From Chryseobacterium oranimense (GTDB taxonomy: Bacteria; Bacteroidota; Bacteroidia; Flavobacteriales; Weeksellaceae): a stretch of 64,000 nucleotides of DNA. This document shows, in pieces, positions 58,280-64,000 of this stretch. Both the position numbers and the translations under genes were made by a program. The notes under the pieces are model-generated. The model was not told the DNA's origin. It saw only the letters and a program-made list of their open reading frames with translations, and did not search any database. Every line of letters starts with the position of its first letter. The stretch's first letter is position 1. Where the stretch lies: contig NZ_FQWT01000001.1 in assembly GCF_900129755.1 (NCBI RefSeq), forward strand, positions 310,001-374,000. Reading direction: 5' to 3'.

Positions 58280-61138
58280 TTACATATAAGCTTCAATCGG
58301 CTCACAAGTACATACTAAGTTTCTGTCTCCGTAAGCTTCATCCACTCTTGAAACAGAAGCAAAGAATTTGTGGTCTCTTACCCACTCCAGCGGATAAGCT
58401 GCCTTTTCTCTGCTGTATGGTTTATCCCATGAATCAGAGATTACCAGCTGTTCTGTGTGAGGAGCGTTTTTAAGGACGTTGTTGGCCTGATCTGCTTCTC
58501 CGTTAGCAATCTCTTCAATTTCTTTCTTGATGGAGATTAAAGCTTCTGCGAAACGGTCGATTTCAGCCTTGCTTTCAGATTCCGTAGGCTCTATCATTAA
58601 TGTTCCTGCTACAGGGAAAGAAACAGTAGGAGCATGGAATCCATAATCCATTAATCTCTTCGCCACATCAGCCACTTCAATTCCTAAAGACTTGAACTGA
58701 CGGAAATCTACGATACATTCGTGAGCCACTCTTCCATTCTTGTTTGAATATAAGATCGGGAAATGCTCTGCTAAAATTTCTTTCAGATAATTTGCATTCA
58801 TGATCGCATGTCCGGTAGCTTTTTTCAATCCTTCTGTCCCTAACATCTTGATGTAAGAGTAAGAAATATTCAGGATCAATCCTGAACCGTAAGGTGCTGC
58901 AGAAATACCGTCGATTGCATCTTTAGAACCGATTTTGATATTGGCATTGGAAGGAAGGAAAGGAACCAGGTGCTTAGCCACACAGATCGGGCCTACTCCA
59001 GGACCTCCGCCACCGTGAGGAATCGCAAAAGTTTTGTGTAAATTCAGGTGGCAAACGTCTGCCCCGATGTTTCCAGGACTTGTGAATCCTACCTGAGCAT
59101 TCATATTGGCACCATCCATATATACCTGGCCGCCGTGCTCGTGGATCAGGCTTGTAATTTCTTTAATATTGGCATCGAAGAATCCGTAAGTAGACGGATA
59201 AGTGATCATTACACAAGACAGGTTCTCAGAATGCTGCTCTGTTTTAGCTTTTAAATCTTCGAAATCGATTTCCCCGCTTTCAAGGTTTTTAACGACAACA
59301 ATTTTCATTCCTGCCATGGCTGCAGAAGCCGGGTTGGTTCCGTGTGCAGACTGAGGGATCAGTACTACATTTCTGTGGCCTTCACCTCTTGAAATGTGAT
59401 ATTCCCTGATTACCATTAATCCTGCATATTCTCCCTGAGCTCCTGAATTCGGCTGCAGAGAAGTTCCTGCAAAACCAGTGATCTCAGCAAGGTCTTTTTC
59501 AAGTTCTTTGATCATTTCCTGATAACCTCCTGCCTGATCTACTGGTACAAACGGATGAACAGCTCCCCAATTATCCCATGAAAGTGGCAACATCTGAGTA
59601 GCAGCATTCAGCTTCATTGTACAAGATCCAAGAGAAATCATTGAGTGCGTTAATGACAAGTCTTTTCTTTCAAGACGCTTGATGTAACGCATCAATTCTG
59701 TTTCCGTATGGTATTTGTTGAATACCTGCTCGGTAAGAATTTCGTCTTTTCTTAAATTCTCTTCAGGGATGCTGTATCCTTCTTTGATTTCTAACTTGAA
59801 AGTCTGCTTATCTTTGAACTGAGCAAAAGAAGCCATCAGAATATTTAATTTATCCAATGTAGTACTTTCATTGATGGCAATGCTTACAACACCTTCTGTG
59901 AAATAATTCAGATTGATTTTATGATCAAGCATCATTCTTGACAATCTTCCTTTTTCATCTTCACTCATTGTAATTTTCACCGTATCGAAGATCGGCTCTT
60001 CAACAACCTGATATCCTAATGCTTTAAGACCGTTTTTCAAAGCGTTTGCCTTAAAGTGGATCTGATCAGCGATGTAGTTCAAACCTTTAGGACCGTGGTA
60101 AACGGCATACATTCCTGCCATTACAGCAAGAAGTACCTGTGCTGTACAGATATTGGAAGTAGCTCTTTCTCTTTTAATGTGCTGCTCTCTGGTCTGAAGC
60201 GCCATTCTCAATGCACGTTTTCCGTACATATCCTGAGAAACCCCGATGATTCTTCCCGGAATATCTCTTTTGTAATCTTCCCTGCAAGAGAAAAATGCTG
60301 CGTGAGGACCTCCGTAACCTAATGGAATACCGAATCTCTGTGAAGTTCCAACCGCACAGTCAGCCCCCATGGAAGCCGGTGATTTCAGTTTAACCAAAGC
60401 CATCGGATCGCAGGCAACAACTACCTGCAGGTCTAACTTTTTATATTCTACAATATCTTCTGTGTAATCCAGAACGATTCCGTTTTTACCCGGGTACTGT
60501 AATAAGACACCGTAATAAGTTTCGTCAAACTGGTGAGTTTTGTGATCACCTTCCACAATTTCGATAGCTAAACCTTCTGCTTTGGTTTTTAAAACAGCAA
60601 CGGTTTGAGGCAAAACAAGATCGGAAACAAAGAATTTGTTTGCATTTGCTTTCTTCTGCTCTTTCGTTCTGTTGTTAAAGAACATGTGCATTGCTTCAGC
60701 CGCAGCTGTAGACTCATCAAGAAGAGAAGCATTCGCAAGCTCAAAGCCTGTAAGGTCGCACACTACAGTCTGGAAATTCAGAAGAGCTTCCAGTCTTCCC
60801 TGGGCGATTTCCGCCTGATAAGGAGTATACGCCGTGTACCAGCTTGGGTTTTCAAAGATATTTCTCTGAATAGCTGATGGTAAAAGGGTATTGTGATATC
60901 CAAAACCAATGTAGCTCGTATAATCAGTATTCTTCGATGCCAAATCTTTCGAATGGTTCAGCATTTCGTATTCTGAAAGCGGTGCCGAGATCTCAAGATC
61001 TTTCTCTAAACGGATAGAAGAAGGAATGGTCTGAGAAATTAGTTCTTCAATACTTGAAACGCCCAATTTTTCCAACATCGCCTGTTTATCGGCTTCATTA
61101 AGGGAAATGTGACGGCTCACAAACTGTTCTGTATTCAT
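58280..61138 (-). CDS. gcvP: Glycine dehydrogenase (decarboxylating), P-protein
   Basis: A 952-residue PLP enzyme, the decarboxylase subunit of the glycine cleavage system, in the cytoplasm. It is the single-chain form of the alpha2-type protein, with the N-terminal half (about 1-450) and the catalytic half (about 460-952). The PLP Lys is Lys702 in CHLNLHKTFAIPHGGGGPGVGP. Other motifs: SLGSCTMKLNAATQM, PNSGAQGEYAGLM and HGTNPASAAMAGM. Length is standard. It is monocistronic with gcvT/gcvH elsewhere in the genome. Confidence 0.98.
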   Translation of the reverse strand: MNTEQFVSRHISLNEADKQAMLEKLGVSSIEELISQTIPSSIRLEKDLEISAPLSEYEMLNHSKDLASKNTDYTSYIGFGYHNTLLPSAIQRNIFENPSWYTAYTPYQAEIAQGRLEALLNFQTVVCDLTGFELANASLLDESTAAAEAMHMFFNNRTKEQKKANANKFFVSDLVLPQTVAVLKTKAEGLAIEIVEGDHKTHQFDETYYGVLLQYPGKNGIVLDYTEDIVEYKKLDLQVVVACDPMALVKLKSPASMGADCAVGTSQRFGIPLGYGGPHAAFFSCREDYKRDIPGRIIGVSQDMYGKRALRMALQTREQHIKRERATSNICTAQVLLAVMAGMYAVYHGPKGLNYIADQIHFKANALKNGLKALGYQVVEEPIFDTVKITMSEDEKGRLSRMMLDHKINLNYFTEGVVSIAINESTTLDKLNILMASFAQFKDKQTFKLEIKEGYSIPEENLRKDEILTEQVFNKYHTETELMRYIKRLERKDLSLTHSMISLGSCTMKLNAATQMLPLSWDNWGAVHPFVPVDQAGGYQEMIKELEKDLAEITGFAGTSLQPNSGAQGEYAGLMVIREYHISRGEGHRNVVLIPQSAHGTNPASAAMAGMKIVVVKNLESGEIDFEDLKAKTEQHSENLSCVMITYPSTYGFFDANIKEITSLIHEHGGQVYMDGANMNAQVGFTSPGNIGADVCHLNLHKTFAIPHGGGGPGVGPICVAKHLVPFLPSNANIKIGSKDAIDGISAAPYGSGLILNISYSYIKMLGTEGLKKATGHAIMNANYLKEILAEHFPILYSNKNGRVAHECIVDFRQFKSLGIEVADVAKRLMDYGFHAPTVSFPVAGTLMIEPTESESKAEIDRFAEALISIKKEIEEIANGEADQANNVLKNAPHTEQLVISDSWDKPYSREKAAYPLEWVRDHKFFASVSRVDEAYGDRNLVCTCEPIEAYM

Positions 61139-61548
61139 TTTTATTTATTAGATTTTGTTCGTAAAAAAGATTCGTAAAATTACAATTTTTTAAACGATTG
61201 TACAAGAGTGTGAAATTGCTGAAACGATGGGGGAAATTCCAGATCTGTTAAAAAAAGAAACGATATAAAAATTATTTATTGCATAAAATCTAAAAGCTTA
61301 ACTTTTAATACAAGGTTTAAAAAACTTCTTCAAGCAAATATCACCACCAGCTTAAAACCTGCCTTCTAATTTTATTCAGTCTAAATTTTAGTTTATGTAT
61401 TAGATTGATGATTGTTTTCAGGAAGAATTTATTACCAAAAAACAATCTTTCTATTCTAAAATCATGCAATGAACACCTGATAAACACACTGATAAACAGG
61501 GGTGATAAGATTCATTAAATTTTATTAATTATATTTATTCTAAATTAA
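61139..61548. other. Non-coding stretch with TGATAA repeats before the Cys-rich gene
   Basis: AT-rich with no convincing gene. TGATAA occurs at 61479, 61490 and 61503, two of the copies being parts of an exact CTGATAAACA direct repeat with an 11-bp period (61478-61487 and 61489-61498). They lie 46 to 70 bp upstream of the -7 box of the next gene and may bind a regulator. Confidence 0.45.
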
Positions 61549-61556
61549 TATATTTG
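61549..61556 (+). promoter_or_regulatory. Predicted -7 box of the Cys-rich gene
   Basis: TATATTTG matches TAnnTTTG exactly. The ATG at 61561 is only 4 bp after it, so transcription would start at or next to the ATG and the mRNA would be leaderless. Confidence 0.5.
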
Positions 61557-61560
61557 CAAC

Positions 61561-61713
61561 ATGAATATGATTACCCCATTTAAAGTACCGCCTTTATCAC
61601 CAGTATACGCATTCAATAATGAAGACATGTTCTGCGAAAAAAAATCCTGCTGCAAGAAATTCAAGAAGGGAAAAAGATGCAAGAAATGTCCGGGAAGAAA
61701 AAAGATGGCTTAA
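61561..61713 (+). CDS. 50-residue cysteine-rich basic protein
   Basis: A 50-residue reading from ATG to TAA. The first half is hydrophobic-neutral (MNMITPFKVPPLSPVYAFNNED). The second half is MFCEKKSCCKKFKKGKRCKKCPG, with five cysteines (C-x4-CC-x8-C-x2-C) and many lysines. The pattern suggests a metal-binding or nucleic-acid-binding micro-protein. Codon use is like the neighbours and a -7 box lies just upstream. Its stop is 1 bp from the stop of the convergent DnaJ gene. No family is recognised. Confidence 0.6.
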   Translation: MNMITPFKVPPLSPVYAFNNEDMFCEKKSCCKKFKKGKRCKKCPGRKKMA

Positions 61714-61714
61714 A

Positions 61715-62362
61715 CTAGCCGGAATTCCTGAATAAAAAATACAGTGCCAGTACTAAAATAATAATTCCCCAGATCAGCATCATCATTTTGGGCTGACCGT
61801 ATCTATTGATCCGTGTCCTCGGCTGAGGCCTGAACATTTCTTCCACACTGCTTTTAAACTGGGCACCATCGTTCTCAAAGACTTCAGTAATAGTGATTCC
61901 CTGCACAGCGGTTTTATGAAGCAGAGAATTCGTTGCATGAAGCAATAACTGGAATTTCCCGTCCTTGAATTCCGTAATCTTAAATATTCTTTCTCCAAAA
62001 GGTTTTTCCAGCCCGAAAGGAAGTATTTTTACCACATCCGCATTGTTGGTCTGCCAGTTGATGATAATCTCCTCCCCTTTTTTTGCATGAATCTTATTCG
62101 CCGTAAACGTTTTAATAGAAGGCGGGATATTGTACCTGAAACTTTTCTGATGACTCTCTAAATTCTGATCATAAGTACGTCTCTTTCCCGGATCACTCAA
62201 TATTTCATAGGCTTCCTGGATTTCACGGAACCGCCCTGCAAAGAAGTCATCGTTTTCATTCTTATCGGGATGATATTTTAAAGAGAGCTTTCTATAGGCT
62301 TTTTTGATGTCTTCTTCTGAAGCATCCGGAGAAATCCCAAGAAAATAGTAATAGTCTTTCAT
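61715..62362 (-). CDS. Tail-anchored J-domain protein
   Basis: A 215-residue protein. The J domain (1-68) carries the HPD tripeptide at 31-33 and the surrounding [13 protein letters not shown] pattern. The middle part (about 80-185) is a beta-rich region of unknown fold without the DnaJ zinc finger. The C-terminus is a transmembrane helix (about 193-212; [19 protein letters not shown]). It would bring DnaK (Hsp70) to the membrane. It is not DnaJ itself, which has a Gly/Phe region and zinc centre. Confidence 0.88.
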   Translation of the reverse strand: MKDYYYFLGISPDASEEDIKKAYRKLSLKYHPDKNENDDFFAGRFREIQEAYEILSDPGKRRTYDQNLESHQKSFRYNIPPSIKTFTANKIHAKKGEEIIINWQTNNADVVKILPFGLEKPFGERIFKITEFKDGKFQLLLHATNSLLHKTAVQGITITEVFENDGAQFKSSVEEMFRPQPRTRINRYGQPKMMMLIWGIIILVLALYFLFRNSG

Positions 62363-62676
62363 TGAACCTTACAAAAATAAGGATTTATTTTCTTTATCAT
62401 TATTCTGCAGGATAAAATGTGGCCTTATTTGAAGATAAATTCTACTTCTTAGTTTTTCAGATCCGACAGCGGTAGCTTCGATAATCTCAGCCATCTTCTA
62501 TATGTATTTCTCTATTTTTCATAAAGTTACGCCCTTGATGAATGGGGCTCTAGAAGCCATCATTATTTGAGATTGCTTCGTCGCTGGGGCTCCTCGCAAT
62601 GACAGTAAAAAAATTCCGGCGCGGGAAGCAGAGCTTCCCGCGCCGGAATTAACAATTTCAATTTAGTTTCTACTAC
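62363..62676. other. 314-bp gap with two repeat elements
   Basis: No gene is seen. It contains GAGATTGCTTCG...CGCAATGAC (62569-62603), an inverted pair ATTGC/GCAAT around a 21-nt spacer. It also contains the perfect 18-bp palindrome at 62612-62650 (listed separately). The first resembles widespread bacterial intergenic repeats with these ends (from memory). Confidence 0.6.
62612..62650. repeat. Perfect 18-bp-arm palindrome
   Basis: Arms 62612-62629 and 62633-62650 are perfect reverse complements around an AGA loop, with the GC-rich core CCGGCGCGGGAAGC. It lies 27 bp from the stop of the small-protein gene at 62677-62940, which reads toward it, so it can act as that operon's terminator on the minus strand (T run TTTTTT follows the arm). 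It shares the 3-nt loop and long-arm design of the palindrome at 48204-48246 but not its sequence. Confidence 0.7.
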
Positions 62677-62940
62677 TTATGCTTCTGCAGTGTTGCTATG
62701 ATTCTTTCTGCAACATCCTGAAGCAAATTCTTTTTTGAACTTCCCTTTCAGTTCCTGATATTGCTCATCATTCATTTCTCTGATCTTATCTGCAAGACCG
62801 AAAGGTGATTTTTCTTTGATTCCGTATTCGTTAAAAATACCTTTCATAAATCTTTTTCTCTGTGCTATTTTTTTAGCAGCCAATGCTACTCCTACAACAG
62901 CTAATGCTCCAAGAGCTCCTTTTAATGCTGAATTTTTCAT
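62677..62940 (-). CDS. Small membrane-anchored protein (87 aa)
   Basis: An 87-residue protein with one N-terminal hydrophobic segment (about 8-22; GALGALAVVGVALAAKK), then a charged helical region (RKRFMKGIFNEYGIKEKSPFGLADKIREMNDEQYQEL) and a C-terminal CCRKNHSN with two cysteines. No family is recognised. It is the last gene of the ECF operon, 91 bp after the two-helix protein. Confidence 0.75.
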   Translation of the reverse strand: MKNSALKGALGALAVVGVALAAKKIAQRKRFMKGIFNEYGIKEKSPFGLADKIREMNDEQYQELKGKFKKEFASGCCRKNHSNTAEA

Positions 62941-63031
62941 TTTTTCAAAATTTTAAATTTTACTACTTCTTGTTTTTTATATAGACGAATGAATTTTCAA
63001 TTTACTTTACTACTTCTTTAAAATTTTCAAA

Positions 63032-63376
63032 TTATTCGTTTGTTTTATTAGGTCTGTTAAAGAATCCGCCTGCACATTTTTCTCTCCAGACTTCTTTAAA
63101 TTTTTCTCTTTCTTCAGGAGACAGATGCTGCATTTTTTCTCTCATCTTTCTTTCCTTAAAATCTCTTACCCCTTTTCCGAAATGGAAGCCTCCGAAAAGA
63201 ATTTTACTCAAAATCAATATTCCCATTGCCTGCCAGTATGTTATTGATTTTACTCCCAAAATATCGGGAAGCAGACAATTCCAAAGGGACATGACGATCC
63301 ATGTAACTCCCAGTAAAATCAACGGTGGACATAGGAATAAAAAAATCCAGCCTTTTTTGTGTTTATTATGATTCAT
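63032..63376 (-). CDS. Two-helix membrane protein of the ECF operon (114 aa)
   Basis: A 114-residue protein with two transmembrane helices (about 10-29 and 45-64) and a highly charged C-terminal helix (RDFKERKMREKMQHLSPEEREKFKEVW). It follows the ECF sigma gene by 13 bp and may be involved in sensing envelope stress or hold a partner of the sigma factor. It has no recognised anti-sigma motif. Function unknown. Confidence 0.78.
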   Translation of the reverse strand: MNHNKHKKGWIFLFLCPPLILLGVTWIVMSLWNCLLPDILGVKSITYWQAMGILILSKILFGGFHFGKGVRDFKERKMREKMQHLSPEEREKFKEVWREKCAGGFFNRPNKTNE

Positions 63377-63389
63377 AACTTTCTTTTTA

Positions 63390-63968
63390 CTAACTATTTA
63401 AATCTTCGTATAATTTTCTCAACCTGTTTCTTAAATGCTTCACAGCATAATTTTTTCTACTGATAATGGTTTTTATATTTTCTCCCTGTTCATCAGCAAT
63501 TTGCTGAAGGGTTTTATCGTTCAGTTCATTTTCTACGTAAACCAGTCTCTGTTTTTCGGGAAGTTCATCCAGAGCTTCAAAAAGCTTCTTCCATATTTCA
63601 TCCTGAAACATCTTAACTTCAGGCCCGGCACTCTCGTCCAGCAATAAAATATCTTTGATAGAAAAACTTCCGTCTTCATCTTCATAAACGAAATCTTCAA
63701 GATTTTCAGTTTTCTTTTTTCGGTAACGGTCTGTAATTTTATTTGCAGTTACCCTGTACAGCCAGCCGCCCACATTCACAATCTCGGAAAGATTGGTCAG
63801 ACTGCTGAACTGAAACCACACTTCCTGCAGAATATCTTCCGCATCTTCAGTGTTTTTCACTTTCGGACGAATATAAGACATCAGCTTTCCTCCGTACTTT
63901 GAAACGGTTTGTGAGATGATACTTGCTTTCTCCTCTTGTGGCATTGTTATTTCTTCGACAACCTCCAT
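63390..63968 (-). CDS. ECF-type RNA polymerase sigma factor
   Basis: A 192-residue sigma-70 family ECF factor. Region 2 shows NTEDAEDILQEVWFQFSSL with the expected Asp residues, followed by YRVTANKITDRYRKKK. Region 4 shows PEKQRLVYVENELNDKTLQQIADEQG and ISRKNYAVKHLRNRL. Start candidates are the annotated Met and MPQEEKAS (residue 9). The gene sits 13 bp before a two-helix membrane protein, which may be under its control. The promoter is outside or at the very edge of the window. Confidence 0.92.
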   Translation of the reverse strand: MEVVEEITMPQEEKASIISQTVSKYGGKLMSYIRPKVKNTEDAEDILQEVWFQFSSLTNLSEIVNVGGWLYRVTANKITDRYRKKKTENLEDFVYEDEDGSFSIKDILLLDESAGPEVKMFQDEIWKKLFEALDELPEKQRLVYVENELNDKTLQQIADEQGENIKTIISRKNYAVKHLRNRLRKLYEDLNS

Positions 63969-64000
63969 ATTGCTATGACGAACTGTCTTTTGGTTTTACT

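Overview
The window looks like a chromosomal piece from a Bacteroidota bacterium of the Flavobacteriia, most likely Chryseobacterium or a close Weeksellaceae relative. This rests on the AT-rich composition, a SusC/SusD pair, TAnnTTTG-type -7 promoter boxes, a NrtR-type sugar regulator, propeller-type sensor kinases and the style of many short secreted proteins. The species call is inference from protein style; no database search was possible.

Region 1 (1-31189, all minus strand) is one large polysaccharide-utilisation locus (PUL) for a decorated glucuronoarabinoxylan. In transcription order it runs: NrtR-type regulator, xylulokinase (xylB), xylose isomerase (xylA), SusC, SusD, mannonate dehydratase (uxuA), SDR fructuronate reductase, glucuronate isomerase (uxaC), KDG kinase, KDPG aldolase, hexuronate MFS transporter, GH95, GH43, GH43, a double CE1-like esterase, GH31, GH43-CBM6, GH27, GH43-CBM6 and a GH43 cut by the left edge. 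SusCD would import oligosaccharides and the periplasmic enzymes strip arabinose, xylose, galactose and acyl groups. XylAB and the Uxu/Uxa/Kdg/Eda route would take xylose to xylulose-5-phosphate and glucuronate to pyruvate plus glyceraldehyde-3-phosphate. No endo-xylanase or alpha-glucuronidase is present in the window. Two intrinsic-terminator-like hairpins and a conspicuous inverted repeat before susC suggest the locus is split into several transcription units.

Region 2 (31190-38010) is divergent from the PUL. It holds a 991-residue propeller sensor histidine kinase and a LuxR-type response regulator, which resembles a hybrid two-component system split in two. Next come two tandem paralogous secreted proteins of unknown function.

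Region 3 (38145-53791) is mostly housekeeping. It has tRNA-Arg(TCG), an outer-membrane beta-barrel protein with a very long TPR protein, an S15/CocE-family hydrolase, an APC permease, an Mpo1-like protein and a DUF4377-type lipoprotein. It also has dGTPase, an Fpg/Nei glycosylase, a methyltransferase and a LytS/LytTR two-component pair. Between that pair and the divergent unknown gene at 53978 lie two pairs of direct repeats, each with a 21-bp period, which fit LytTR binding sites well.

Region 4 (53978-64000) holds an SMR efflux protein, an AAA+ ATPase overlapping a YggS-family gene, gcvP, a tail-anchored DnaJ protein and an ECF sigma operon. It also carries four very small proteins that a length cut-off would largely miss: 27 aa at 55529, 70 aa at 57677, 59 aa at 58032 and a 50-aa cysteine-rich protein at 61561. 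The first has a well-formed promoter and its own terminator. Several intergenic palindromes look like members of dispersed repeat families.
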